Counted from the first letter of the stretch, positions 1 through 7,645 are shown. The stretch is 20,108 nucleotides of DNA from an uncultured Oscillospiraceae bacterium (GCA_934668295.1 CAKUND010000016.1:1-20108); one strand, 5' to 3'. Program-made: numbers and translations. The notes: generated by a model from the letters alone, not told the origin.

Positions 1-711
1 AAAGAGCGCCTTATTGTCCGTCAGCACGATCTGGTTCCGTTCCTCCAGATACCGGTCGATGGCTTTCCGGCAGGAAGTTCCCATGTAGACGATTCTTTCC
101 TTGTTGCCTTTGCCGACGACGCGGATGCGGTCGTCATAGACATCTGTGAGATTCAATCCGACCAGCTCCGAGCGGCGGATGCCGCAGTTCAGAAACAGCA
201 TCAGGATCGCAAAATCCCGGTTTTTGTTCGGCCCATCGACAGATTTCAAAAGTGCGGTAGATTCTTCCAATGTCAGGTATTTCGGCAGACTGCGTCGGAC
301 TTTGGGGAATTCAATATCCTTGACAGGGTTATTCTGGATCTGCTTGGTGCTGATCGTCAGGTATTTATACAATGCCTTGATAGCAGAGAGCTTCCGCGCA
401 CGGGAAGCAGCGGCGATTCCAACATCAGTCGGGCCTTCACGGTTCTGCCGATCGTTTGTGAGATAAGACAGAAAATCAAACACCTCAGAGGATGTTACCG
501 TATCAAGAACAGATGTGTCGATCCATTTGATGTCGATCTCATCAAGCGGCGTATTGTACGGAAGCTCTTTGCGCATCAGTGTCAGAAATCGAAGAAACAT
601 GCGCAGATCCAGATGATATTCCGAGACTGTACGCTTGGATTGCCCCTTGATGGATTCGTGATACGATAAAAAGTCCCGCAGCACCTGCGGACATTCAGAA
701 TACGGCTGCAT
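1..711 (-). CDS. Tyrosine recombinase (XerC/XerD/phage-integrase family), 3' part beyond window
   Basis: Site-specific DNA recombinase of the tyrosine (lambda integrase) family. The 237 visible residues begin at an ATG (709-711) with AAAGGAG seven bases upstream. Residues 1-130 look like the SAM-like, core-binding N-terminal domain (helical, with KRTVSEYHLDLRMFLRF near residue 25 and RKLSAIKALYKYL near 107). The catalytic domain follows: the first catalytic arginine is in CGIRRSEL (R179) and the beta-hairpin lysine in VVGKGNKER (K201). The HxxR, second His and Tyr motifs would lie to the left of position 1, so intactness cannot be judged. The gene is divergent from a glycosyltransferase gene and has its own promoter overlapped by a perfect inverted repeat. 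It could be a housekeeping Xer paralogue, a phase-variation recombinase or a mobile-element integrase. The family is clear; the role is not. Confidence 0.9.
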   Translation of the reverse strand, partial: MQPYSECPQVLRDFLSYHESIKGQSKRTVSEYHLDLRMFLRFLTLMRKELPYNTPLDEIDIKWIDTSVLDTVTSSEVFDFLSYLTNDRQNREGPTDVGIAAASRARKLSAIKALYKYLTISTKQIQNNPVKDIEFPKVRRSLPKYLTLEESTALLKSVDGPNKNRDFAILMLFLNCGIRRSELVGLNLTDVYDDRIRVVGKGNKERIVYMGTSCRKAIDRYLEERNQIVLTDNKALF

Positions 712-745
712 ATATAAACTCCTTTGGAACAGCTTTGATATAAAT

Positions 746-774
746 AGTATAGCACATCCAAGTCTATAACGCAA
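746..774 (-). promoter_or_regulatory. Promoter of the left recombinase gene
   Basis: Read on the minus strand, TTGCGT (769-774) is followed by exactly 17 bases and TATACT (746-751). The -10 box is extended by an upstream TGC (TGTGCTATACT). The expected transcript would start about 27 bases before the recombinase ATG. The -35 hexamer lies inside the left arm of the inverted repeat at 768-797, so a protein bound there should block or modulate this promoter. Confidence 0.65.
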
Positions 775-797
775 CAAAATCTTTATTTTGTTGCGTT
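768..797. repeat. Perfect 13-bp inverted repeat, candidate operator or recombination core site
   Basis: AACGCAACAAAAT (768-780) and ATTTTGTTGCGTT (785-797) are exact reverse complements separated by CTTT. Read differently, this is two 11-bp arms around an 8-bp centre, which resembles the size of a tyrosine-recombinase core site. It overlaps the -35 box of the recombinase promoter. A transcription terminator is unlikely because the stem is AT-rich and no gene ends here. Confidence 0.6.
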
Positions 798-931
798 CAC
801 CAGACACAAACAAAAGCCCCCACTTTTTTACTGTGGACGCTTCGGGCAAGCCTCCCCTTGATTTGATGGCAGCAGCTGTGATGGCTTGATACGGTGGCTC
901 TGCCTGTCGGTTTTGCGGACTTCATAGAATC

Positions 932-946
932 TTAAGCAATGCTTAA
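932..946. repeat. 7-bp dyad upstream of the GT2 promoter, candidate operator
   Basis: TTAAGCA and TGCTTAA are exact reverse complements around a single A. The dyad ends ten bases upstream of the proposed -35 box at 957. The position suits an activator or repressor site for the glycosyltransferase gene. No binding protein can be named. Confidence 0.35.
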
Positions 947-956
947 TCGGATGCTT

Positions 957-986
957 TTGTTCATGGAAAAACTGCTGTGATATACT
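957..986 (+). promoter_or_regulatory. Promoter of the GT2 glycosyltransferase gene
   Basis: TTGTTC (957-962), an 18-base spacer and TATACT (981-986), with the -10 box extended by TGA immediately upstream. The predicted start is about 25 bases before the ATG at 1018, leaving room for the AAAGGAG ribosome binding site at 1005-1011. Confidence 0.55.
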
Positions 987-1017
987 ATGAAGCATAGAAA
1001 TCACAAAGGAGAAAAAT

Positions 1018-2232
1018 ATGAACACGGCAGTGAATGTGTTTTTTCTGATGATCAAGCTGATTTCCATGTACTTTCTGGTTGTGTCAGTATTCGGTCTGTG
1101 CAGGCGGAAAAGCTTTCCTGTCTCCCCCAAGCAAAGACGATTTGCGATTCTGATTGCAGCCAGAAATGAGGAAAGCTGCATCGCCGGGATCATTGAAAGT
1201 CTTCGCGCGCAACATTACCCGTCAGAGCTGTTTGATATCTGGGTACTCCCGAACAACTGCACCGACCACACTGCAGACGCGGCGCGGCATGCCGGAGCCG
1301 AGGTCATGGAGCTGCCTGCTTCTGTGCGCTCCAAAGGCGCCGCGCTGCAGTATGCGTCAAGCGTGCTGCTGCACAGTCAGCGCCCGTATGACGCATTCTG
1401 CGTTTTTGACGCTGATAACGAAGCAGATCCTGCGTTTTTGTCCGAAATGAACCAGGCGCTGTCACGCGCGGCAATCGTCAAAAGCCGGATCCTTGCCAAG
1501 AACCGGACGCAGGCCGGAATCAGCGCCTGCTATGAGATCTATTTCTGCACGGCGAATCGCTTTCTGAATCGTGCCAGAGAGGCGTTGGGCTTATCGGCGA
1601 GAGTGATCGGAACAGGCTTTGCCATTCGCTGCGAGCTGCTGAAGGAGCTGGGCGGTTTCCCCTGCCGCACACTTACGGAGGATGCTGAGCTTTATGTGGC
1701 CTGTCTGGCGAACGGCGTTCGGATCGGATATTGTGAAACTGCTGTTACATACGACGAAGAACCGGTCACTTGGCGCGCCTCGCTCGTGCAGCGCAGACGT
1801 TGGATGAGCGGCATCATGCAGGTGTCGCGCCTGACGCTGCCGAAGCTATTTCGGAATTTCCTGCGCCGACCCTGTCTGAACTGTCTGGACGGGATGCTTC
1901 AGCTTGCATTTCCATTCTTGCAGGCGCTGGCCCCGTTTTTTACGCTTGCCGCGTTCCTTGCAGGAAGCATCTCCCTGCAAAGCCTGCCGGTCAGCCTGAT
2001 CGCCGCTTATGCTGGCAGCCTTGCCGTGGCTGCGGCAGCGCTGACACTGGAAAAACGGATGGATGTCAGGCTGACCGGCGGGATTCTACTCTATCCACTT
2101 TTCATGGCGTGCTTTCTGCCGCTGCAAACACTGGCGCTTTTCAAAACGCAGACTGTGTGGCATGAGATCCGCCATTCCGGCGTAAGGCTTGCATCGTCAG
2201 AGTTCCAGCTTCGCCGTGGAAAAATCGCCTGA
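1018..2232 (+). CDS. Membrane-bound family 2 glycosyltransferase, processive (BcsA/HAS-like) type
   Basis: A 404-residue inverting glycosyltransferase that probably polymerises or extends a surface polysaccharide at the cytoplasmic membrane from a nucleotide sugar. An N-terminal membrane helix (about residues 6-27) precedes the GT2 fold. That fold has AILIAARNEE (43-52), the metal-binding DAD (131-133), TED (220-222, catalytic base) and QRRRW (258-262), the set D/DxD/TED/QxxRW found in cellulose, hyaluronan and related synthases. Three hydrophobic segments follow (about 292-318, 323-343, 354-374). The ATG has AAAGGAG seven bases upstream. It stands alone as a rightward gene, divergent from a recombinase and convergent with the transglutaminase operon. 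The sugar and product cannot be told from sequence, and non-processive GT2 membrane enzymes share these motifs. Confidence 0.88.
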   Translation: MNTAVNVFFLMIKLISMYFLVVSVFGLCRRKSFPVSPKQRRFAILIAARNEESCIAGIIESLRAQHYPSELFDIWVLPNNCTDHTADAARHAGAEVMELPASVRSKGAALQYASSVLLHSQRPYDAFCVFDADNEADPAFLSEMNQALSRAAIVKSRILAKNRTQAGISACYEIYFCTANRFLNRAREALGLSARVIGTGFAIRCELLKELGGFPCRTLTEDAELYVACLANGVRIGYCETAVTYDEEPVTWRASLVQRRRWMSGIMQVSRLTLPKLFRNFLRRPCLNCLDGMLQLAFPFLQALAPFFTLAAFLAGSISLQSLPVSLIAAYAGSLAVAAAALTLEKRMDVRLTGGILLYPLFMACFLPLQTLALFKTQTVWHEIRHSGVRLASSEFQLRRGKIA

Positions 2233-2240
2233 ACCGGCGG

Positions 2241-2294
2241 CTATGCGGAAAAGTGTTTGCCCATGACCTTCAGGTTCGCTGCCGCATAGTCCAT
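2241..2294 (-). CDS. Putative 17-residue microprotein at the end of the moxR operon
   Basis: A short reading frame, ATG at 2292-2294 to TAG at 2241-2243, encodes MDYAAANLKVMGKHFSA. It is preceded by GGGAGG (2301-2306) with a six-base spacer, as good a ribosome binding site as any in the window. It starts 17 bases after the transglutaminase stop codon, on the same strand. Its codons are ordinary for the neighbourhood. It ends eight bases from the convergent glycosyltransferase stop. The first and last codons contain complementary 8-base arms (2282-2289 and 2241-2248), so the message could fold on itself. No function is recognised. Chance plus a fortuitous Shine-Dalgarno remains possible. Confidence 0.5.
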   Translation of the reverse strand: MDYAAANLKVMGKHFSA

Positions 2295-2311
2295 TCTAAA
2301 CCTCCCAATGC

Positions 2312-4450
2312 TTATCCAAGAGCATAAAACACGCGATACAGGGCCTGTTTCCAGAAGCGCTTGTCCGCAAGCAGCTGCTTCGTCAGCTGCTCTGCGTGCG
2401 CCTGCAGCGGAAGCAGGTCTTCCCTGTTTAGCTTATGATGGCTGAATCTTGCCTTCTCGGCGACCTCCAGAAATTCGCCCGGAACCTCTGTTTTGGTCTG
2501 CCGTGCAAGCCAGCAGATGTGATGATACAGCGTGATTGCCCGGCGGTTGGGCGATCCCTTCCCTATCGCTGTTCTTCGGATGCTGAACAGCAGCACACGC
2601 CAGAGAAACAGCGCTGCGGCCAATACCAGTACGGGCCAAATAAAATGCAGAATAGGAACGGCCTTTTTGCTGTTTTCCTGCGGGGTTTCCTGATTTCCTA
2701 CAGGAGTATCCGGAACTGTGGGCGGTTCATCATCCGCGGGCGGCGTATCCTCCTGTGAATCGTTTGTTGGCTCCAAAGGGGCCGAAACAGGTTCTTCCGG
2801 CACAGTCTGTGCGGGCGTGTCTGCTGCAGGCGTGGGATCCAGAACGTACCAGCCAATTCCGTCAATATAATACTCCACCCATGCGTGCGCGTCGTCTGAT
2901 GTCACAGTCGTCCATTCGTTTGCTGTCAGTGTTGTGGAATATCCGGTCACATAGCGCGCTGGGACATCCAGACAGCGCAGCAAAATTGCCGCTGCTGTCG
3001 CAAAATGGACGCAGTAGCCGGTGTCGCTGTCGTGCAGGAACCAGGAGACGAAATCCTCTCCATTGGGTACGGACGGCGTATTCAGGTCATAGGAGGCACT
3101 GGCAGCTACGTAGGCCTGCACCGCAGAGACGATCTGCTTTGGATCGTCTTCTGCCTGAACGCCGAGCTGCGGCAGAATATCGGCCAGTGCCTGACGCGTT
3201 TCATCCGGCACCTGCGTATAGACTGTCTGCACGAAGGCGTCATAGTCAGTATCGTTCATTCCAAAGTGCGCGGCTGTATATGAGATGGTATAGGAGGTCT
3301 GCTGGGACGGGTTTTTGAAGTATGCGTCGAAGTAGGCCTCCGCGTCGTCCGGCAAAAAGAGCGGATAATACGGCGTATAATAGATGCCGGACTTCATATC
3401 CGTCTCGATCTGCATATCAGGCCAATAGGAAACCGGACTTGCCCCCGCAAGCAGTGCGTTCTCCCCGCCGGAGGCGGCGGAATAGTCCGATTCGGAAAGC
3501 GCCTTCCACCGGTTGTCCTCATAGACCGCCATGGAATCACCGCGCAGATGCGTTGGGCCGCTTACCTCCGATTTTACCCGCATGACAGAGCGCCCAAATT
3601 GGAGCTGCGGCCCGACGCGGTTGAGATTGACGCTCGTGACACTGGAATCCCAGAGATAGCTGCCGAGCGTGCTGGGGCTGATGGGTGAGGTGAATTTCAC
3701 CTGCCCGGTCTGCGCGTCGCGGCGGAAAAGCGTCAGCTTGTCGGCAGTTGTGGAGATCGTTTCCTGCAGGCGGTCAGACCATTCCGCACGATCGTAAGTA
3801 TTCGCCGGGAACAGGAGCGCGATCAAACCGATCAAAAGCGCCAGCGGCGCGGCCAGCAGCAGAGCCAGCCGATTTCCCTCACTTGCCTGCCGCGCACGGA
3901 GCAGCTGCGTCAGCAGCAGCAGCGCAAGGACTCCCACGACGAGCAGAATGGCCCAGGCCGCCGGAGGCGTCTGCAAAATGATCAGGCACAGCGTCAGAAC
4001 CGGAAGCGTCAGAATGAGCAGATAGACCAGGCTTTCGCTGCGCATGACCGTCCAGCTGCAAAGAAGCGCATAGAGGGCAGCAAACAGGATCAGAACCAGC
4101 GTTGCGTCAGCGTTGGCCGTATCTGACAGCTGGACGGCCTGAATGCCGGAGATCGCCTCCGCGTACTGCTGGGTAACGGCGGACACAAGCGCAGAAGCGC
4201 TCTCGATAAGCTGCGCCCGAAGCATATAAAGTCCGCCGCCTGCAAATGCGGCCACGGCAAGCAGCCAGATCCAGCTTTTGGGCAGTAGAAGCAGCGAAGA
4301 AAAGAACAACGCTGCCAGAATGCACGCGCATACCAGCGAAAGTCTGTCTGCCGGGACAGAAAACGACGTGATGACGCAGAAGCAAAGCCCGACAGACAGA
4401 CCGGATGCGCAGAGCAGAGCCGTAAAAAACGTGTATTTTGATGATTTCAT
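2312..4450 (-). CDS. Transmembrane transglutaminase-like protein (TgpA/DUF3488-type)
   Basis: A 712-residue membrane protein with an extracytoplasmic transglutaminase-like (papain-fold) domain. Hydrophobic helices cluster at about 7-30, 36-56, 60-76, 117-135, 141-160, 164-183 and 195-215. A long extracellular part follows. The catalytic triad is visible as GYCVHFA (C480), DAHAWVEYY (H522) and LDPTP (D538). A Pro/Glu/Asp-rich linker (about 545-595) leads to a further helix (about 599-623) and a cytoplasmic tail. The start was placed at the ATG at 4448-4450. It overlaps the upstream DUF58 stop codon as ATGA and has GGAGG seven bases upstream; the longer frame starting at 4492 lacks this. In the known MoxR/DUF58/transglutaminase gene trio these proteins act together, but substrates are largely unknown. 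A peptidase or cross-linking activity on cell-wall proteins is an inference. Confidence 0.88.
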   Translation of the reverse strand: MKSSKYTFFTALLCASGLSVGLCFCVITSFSVPADRLSLVCACILAALFFSSLLLLPKSWIWLLAVAAFAGGGLYMLRAQLIESASALVSAVTQQYAEAISGIQAVQLSDTANADATLVLILFAALYALLCSWTVMRSESLVYLLILTLPVLTLCLIILQTPPAAWAILLVVGVLALLLLTQLLRARQASEGNRLALLLAAPLALLIGLIALLFPANTYDRAEWSDRLQETISTTADKLTLFRRDAQTGQVKFTSPISPSTLGSYLWDSSVTSVNLNRVGPQLQFGRSVMRVKSEVSGPTHLRGDSMAVYEDNRWKALSESDYSAASGGENALLAGASPVSYWPDMQIETDMKSGIYYTPYYPLFLPDDAEAYFDAYFKNPSQQTSYTISYTAAHFGMNDTDYDAFVQTVYTQVPDETRQALADILPQLGVQAEDDPKQIVSAVQAYVAASASYDLNTPSVPNGEDFVSWFLHDSDTGYCVHFATAAAILLRCLDVPARYVTGYSTTLTANEWTTVTSDDAHAWVEYYIDGIGWYVLDPTPAADTPAQTVPEEPVSAPLEPTNDSQEDTPPADDEPPTVPDTPVGNQETPQENSKKAVPILHFIWPVLVLAAALFLWRVLLFSIRRTAIGKGSPNRRAITLYHHICWLARQTKTEVPGEFLEVAEKARFSHHKLNREDLLPLQAHAEQLTKQLLADKRFWKQALYRVFYALG

Positions 4451-5421
4451 GCCCGTACCTCCTGCTCCTCCGGCTGTACGTGATAGCGCCAATCCGCGTG
4501 CGGATAGGCTCTGGACGCAAGCGACGGCGTAGTGCCGGTCAGGTGGGTCTGCAAAAGCGTTTTCAAAAGTTCCCGCAGATCATCCGGTGTTTTGACGGAC
4601 TTTGTCTGCGGCTCCAGCGAATCCGGTTCGATCCAGTCGATCTGGTGGGCCACTTCCCTGTCGGTCAGCCAGCCGGACAGCCACAGCAGCTGACGCAGCG
4701 TGCTGTCCAGCTGCGCGCGGGTGCCGGAAAAGTCAAAGCTCAGCACGATCAGACCAAGATCCGGCTCCTCTGCCTCGCGGACAATCAGCTTGTCCGTCTT
4801 GGCCGACAGCTTCCAGTGGATCTCGTGCAGACTGTCGCCAGGGCGGTATTCACGCAGATCATGAATTTCGGAAAAGCCGCCGCCAGGCTTCGGATGGTAG
4901 GAGCGGTACTGAAAGCGGCTGAGATTCGGCAGTTCAGCCGGTTCCTGCGGCTCTGGCTCGACGGCAATGGAACAGGCATCCGGCAGGCGCAGCGGCAGGC
5001 TGAAAAGCCCCAGCGCATCGCACACGCGGCCTTTTTCAAGCTGAAAGGTCTGCACGCCTGCATGGCGCGTATCGATGCGCAGCGAGAAGCCGAGCGTTCC
5101 GGCGAGCTCCAGCTTCTGCTGGCGCACCTCGCCGCCCACGGCGTCAGTTACCGTCAGGCGGAGGCGGCAGCGGGATACCGGAAGCTTTGCCGTATGACGG
5201 GCAGTGAGCTGATACTGTGCGGCTTGTCCGCAGAAGCAGCGGACCGGAAGCTCCGCTTCATAGGCCGCGCGGAGCATGGCGGGCAGGCTGACGAGCAGCG
5301 AAAAAACCGGCAGCAGCACGGCAAACACCAGCAGGAAAAACGAGAACCAGCCGGTATAAAAGCTGTGAAAGATCACGGCTGCAAGCAGAAACAGCCCGTA
5401 GAGGATACGGTTTTTCGCCAT
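4447..5421 (-). CDS. DUF58 domain protein
   Basis: A 324-residue protein with two N-terminal hydrophobic segments (about 7-20 and 22-46) and a following domain of beta-rich character. The DUF58 signature is EYRPGDSLHEIHWKLSAKTD with KLIVREAEEP directly after (residues 191-220). DUF58 proteins resemble von Willebrand A folds and are regularly encoded between a MoxR ATPase and a transglutaminase, as here. The start codon is three bases after the moxR stop and lacks a clear ribosome binding site, so translation is probably coupled. The 3' end overlaps the transglutaminase start. The likely role is an adaptor or scaffold at the membrane for the MoxR ATPase; this is inferred from family context. 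Confidence 0.88.
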   Translation of the reverse strand: MAKNRILYGLFLLAAVIFHSFYTGWFSFFLLVFAVLLPVFSLLVSLPAMLRAAYEAELPVRCFCGQAAQYQLTARHTAKLPVSRCRLRLTVTDAVGGEVRQQKLELAGTLGFSLRIDTRHAGVQTFQLEKGRVCDALGLFSLPLRLPDACSIAVEPEPQEPAELPNLSRFQYRSYHPKPGGGFSEIHDLREYRPGDSLHEIHWKLSAKTDKLIVREAEEPDLGLIVLSFDFSGTRAQLDSTLRQLLWLSGWLTDREVAHQIDWIEPDSLEPQTKSVKTPDDLRELLKTLLQTHLTGTTPSLASRAYPHADWRYHVQPEEQEVRA

Positions 5422-5424
5422 GGC

Positions 5425-6351
5425 TTACAGCTTGGGCGCAGGGGTCTGGCGCAGGATCTCGTCGAGCAGCTGCTCCGGCGTGATCTGCCGGGCTCCGGCC
5501 TCCGGGGCCAGCAGAAGCCGGTGCGCAATGACCTGCGGGAACGTCACCTGAATGTCCTTCGGCACCACATAATCCCGCCGCTGGACGTAGGCGACTGCCT
5601 TTGCCATTGCGGTCAGGGAGAGCGTGGCGCGGGGGCTTGCACCGCGCAGGATCATTGGGTGCTTCCGCGTAGCGCCGATCAGCGCGACGATATAGTCGAT
5701 CAATTCAGTCTTGATGTAAACGGAGGCGGCTTCGTCCTGCATGGCGATCAATTCCTCCCGCGAAAGCACCTGACAGACGGTCTGCAGCGGATTGATGCCC
5801 TGCCGGGCGAGAACCATGCTGCGTTCGTCCTCCGGTGCAGGATAGCCGATGGACAGACGGACGGTAAACCGATCCATCTGCGAATCCGGCAGCAGCTGCG
5901 TGCCGGCAGCGCCGGTCGGGTTTTGCGTGGCAAAGACAATAAACGGCTGCGGGATCGGGTGACTGACGCCGTCGACCGTGACCTGTCCTTCCTCCATGGC
6001 TTCCAGAAGCGCAGACTGGGTGCGCGAGGTCGCACGGTTCAGCTCGTCCGCCAGAAACAGATTGCAGAGCACCGCGCCCGGCTGATAGATCAGCTTGCCG
6101 GTCTCCTTCTGGTAGACGGAGTAGCCCGTAATATCTGACGGCAGCACATCCGGCGTAAACTGGACGCGGCCATATTCCAGCCCCAGCGCGCGGGAAAAGG
6201 CCAGTGCCATGGTCGTTTTTCCGACCCCGGGGATGTCCTCCAGTAAGACGTGTCCTCTTGCAAGCAACACGGTCAGCACCCATACCAGCACGCGATCCTT
6301 TCCACATACTGCTTTTTTGACTTCCTCCAGAATTCTTCCTGTCTGGTTCAA
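5425..6351 (-). CDS. MoxR-family AAA+ ATPase
   Basis: A 308-residue AAA+ ATPase of the MoxR group, thought to act as a chaperone that matures or activates partner proteins, often those with vWA-like domains. Walker A is DIPGVGKTT (39-47), Walker B LFLADELNR (98-106, acidic pair D102-E103), and the sensor-1 region is IVFATQNPTG (around 138-147). The frame is open to an ATG at 6438. A TTG at 6349-6351 was chosen because GGGAGG lies seven bases upstream and the protein then begins MNQTGRILEEV, the usual MoxR length and start. The longer version would also read through the promoter. It is the first gene of an operon with DUF58 and transglutaminase genes and is divergent from pfkA. Confidence 0.9.
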   Translation of the reverse strand: MNQTGRILEEVKKAVCGKDRVLVWVLTVLLARGHVLLEDIPGVGKTTMALAFSRALGLEYGRVQFTPDVLPSDITGYSVYQKETGKLIYQPGAVLCNLFLADELNRATSRTQSALLEAMEEGQVTVDGVSHPIPQPFIVFATQNPTGAAGTQLLPDSQMDRFTVRLSIGYPAPEDERSMVLARQGINPLQTVCQVLSREELIAMQDEAASVYIKTELIDYIVALIGATRKHPMILRGASPRATLSLTAMAKAVAYVQRRDYVVPKDIQVTFPQVIAHRLLLAPEAGARQITPEQLLDEILRQTPAPKL

Positions 6352-6380
6352 GCTCCCGCCTCCCTTATGTATATATTGTA

Positions 6381-6386
6381 AGTATA
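6381..6386 (-). promoter_or_regulatory. Extended -10 promoter element of the moxR operon
   Basis: On the minus strand TGTGCTATACT gives an extended -10 box (TGC-TATACT) about 30 bases upstream of the TTG start. The hexamer 17 bases further upstream (TGTTTT) is a poor -35, which fits a promoter that depends on the extended -10. The same 11 bases occur in the left recombinase promoter. Confidence 0.5.
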
Positions 6387-6468
6387 GCACACCTGCGGCG
6401 AAGAAAACATAAATTTTTCCTGAAGATTGATTTTTCACGGAACTCCGCCGATTCTGCGCGATTGCCTG

Positions 6469-6497
6469 TTTACATTTTCACTATTTTGGGGTATGAT
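6469..6497 (+). promoter_or_regulatory. pfkA promoter
   Basis: TTTACA (6469-6474), 17 bases, TATGAT (6492-6497): each hexamer is one mismatch from consensus with ideal spacing. Transcription would start near 6504, giving a leader of about 26 bases that contains the GAGAGGA ribosome binding site (6514-6520). Confidence 0.75.
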
Positions 6498-6529
6498 GAT
6501 ACCAATTTTAATTGAGAGGAAGTACCTGT

Positions 6530-7513
6530 ATGGCAAATGCAGTCAAACGAATCGGTGTTCTGACCTCCGGCGGCGATGCTCCCGGCATGAATGCGGCCAT
6601 CCGCTCTGTTGTGCGCGCGTGCACATATATGGGGATCGAATGCGTCGGCATCCGCCGCGGCTACAACGGTCTGATCAACGGCGATTTTGTGGTTCTGAAA
6701 AACGGCAATGTCGCGCATATCATCAACCGCGGCGGCACGATGCTCTATACGGCGCGCAGCGATGAGTTCCGCACACTCGAGGGTCAGAAAAAGGCGGCTG
6801 CGACCTGCAAGCTGCTTGGGCTGGACGGGATCGTCTCCATCGGCGGCGACGGCTCGTTCCGCGGCCTGGTAGAGCTTGCAAAGCAGGGAGTTTCGGTTGT
6901 AGGCGTTCCGGCTACGATCGACAATGACATTGTCTGCACAGACTATACCATCGGCTACGATACGGCGGCCAACACTGCTGTTGAGGCCATCGACCGCCTG
7001 CGCGACACGATGCAGTCCCACGAGCGCTGCTCTGTCGTTGAGGTCATGGGCCGCAACGCGGGTCATCTGGCGCTTTACGTCGGCCTCGCAACCGGCGCGA
7101 CGGCGGTTCTAGTGCCGGAAAAGCCGGTCGATTTTGACAGCGATGTGATCGATCGCATCCGGCAGGCGCGTCTTGCGGGCAATACGCACTTCATGATCAT
7201 TGTCGCCGAGGGCGCGGGCAGCGCGATCGAGATCGGCAAGGGCATCCACGAGGAGCTTGGGCTTGACCCGCGTGTGACCATTCTCGGCCATATCCAGCGC
7301 GGCGGCACGCCGTCCGCGCGTGACCGCGTCATGGCCAGCCGTATGGGCTATCAGGCGGTCAAGGTACTGGCAGAGGGAAAGACAAACCGCGTGATCTGCG
7401 CACGGGCTGGACAGATGGTCGATATCGACATTACGGAAGGGCTTTCCATGAAGAAGGGCCTGAACGAGCAGCAATATGAGGTCCTGCAGGCTATGACAGG
7501 CATCGACAACTGA
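6530..7513 (+). CDS. pfkA: ATP-dependent 6-phosphofructokinase
   Basis: Phosphorylates fructose 6-phosphate to fructose 1,6-bisphosphate, the committed step of glycolysis, in the cytoplasm. The 327 residues include the N-terminal SGGDAPGMN (13-21), GGDGSF (105-110), PATIDND (127-133, with the catalytic aspartate at 131), MGRNAGH (173-179) and GHIQRGGTPSARDR (253-266). A glycine in GGDGS, rather than the aspartate typical of pyrophosphate-dependent enzymes, points to ATP use. The ATG at 6530 was chosen over one at 6512 because GAGAGGA lies nine bases upstream and the protein then starts MANAVKRIGVL, close to the family pattern. The gene is monocistronic, between its own promoter and a strong terminator. 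Confidence 0.96.
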   Translation: MANAVKRIGVLTSGGDAPGMNAAIRSVVRACTYMGIECVGIRRGYNGLINGDFVVLKNGNVAHIINRGGTMLYTARSDEFRTLEGQKKAAATCKLLGLDGIVSIGGDGSFRGLVELAKQGVSVVGVPATIDNDIVCTDYTIGYDTAANTAVEAIDRLRDTMQSHERCSVVEVMGRNAGHLALYVGLATGATAVLVPEKPVDFDSDVIDRIRQARLAGNTHFMIIVAEGAGSAIEIGKGIHEELGLDPRVTILGHIQRGGTPSARDRVMASRMGYQAVKVLAEGKTNRVICARAGQMVDIDITEGLSMKKGLNEQQYEVLQAMTGIDN

Positions 7514-7531
7514 AGGCTGGACAATAAAATT

Positions 7532-7565
7532 GGGTGCGCCGCAAAAGCGGCGCACCCGTTTTTTA
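7532..7565 (+). terminator. Rho-independent terminator of pfkA, probably bidirectional
   Basis: GGGTGCGCCGC (7532-7542), loop AAAA, GCGGCGCACCC (7547-7557), then G and six T. This is an 11-bp perfect GC-rich stem. On the minus strand the same hairpin is followed by AATTTTATTG, so it may also stop transcripts of the convergent xerD-type gene. Confidence 0.92.
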
Positions 7566-7645
7566 TCCCAGAGCATCCAAAGGGCATCCGTCATTCCCCT
7601 CTCTCAAATAAAACATCAGATGCCGTTCTCATGGGATGAGGAAAA

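Larger units (their letters stand above)
712..1017. other. Divergent intergenic region between recombinase and glycosyltransferase
   Basis: This 306-bp gap has no supportable gene. It holds the leftward recombinase promoter, the 13-bp inverted repeat, a shorter 7-bp dyad (TTAAGCA-A-TGCTTAA, 932-946) and the rightward glycosyltransferase promoter. The stretch 800-930 has a run of C and T (AAAGCCCCCACTTTTTTA near 814) but no convincing hairpin or reading frame. Confidence 0.6.

Noticed and set aside
768..797. Terminator at the 13-bp inverted repeat
   Set aside because: The stem is AT-rich and it lies upstream of genes on both sides, so no transcript should end there.
2241..2289. Transcription terminator between GT2 and the transglutaminase gene
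   Set aside because: The arms are only 8 bp with a 33-base loop and no T run on either strand; the arms fall in the proposed microprotein frame.
4438..6138. A 566-codon plus-strand open frame opposite DUF58 and moxR
   Set aside because: It is a shadow: both genes on the other strand carry full family motifs, and the frame has no ribosome binding site or recognisable domain.
7109..7594. Minus-strand reading frame starting just after GAGAGGGGA, running into pfkA
   Set aside because: The ribosome binding site is too close to the ATG, the frame crosses the pfkA terminator hairpin and is antisense to conserved pfkA sequence.
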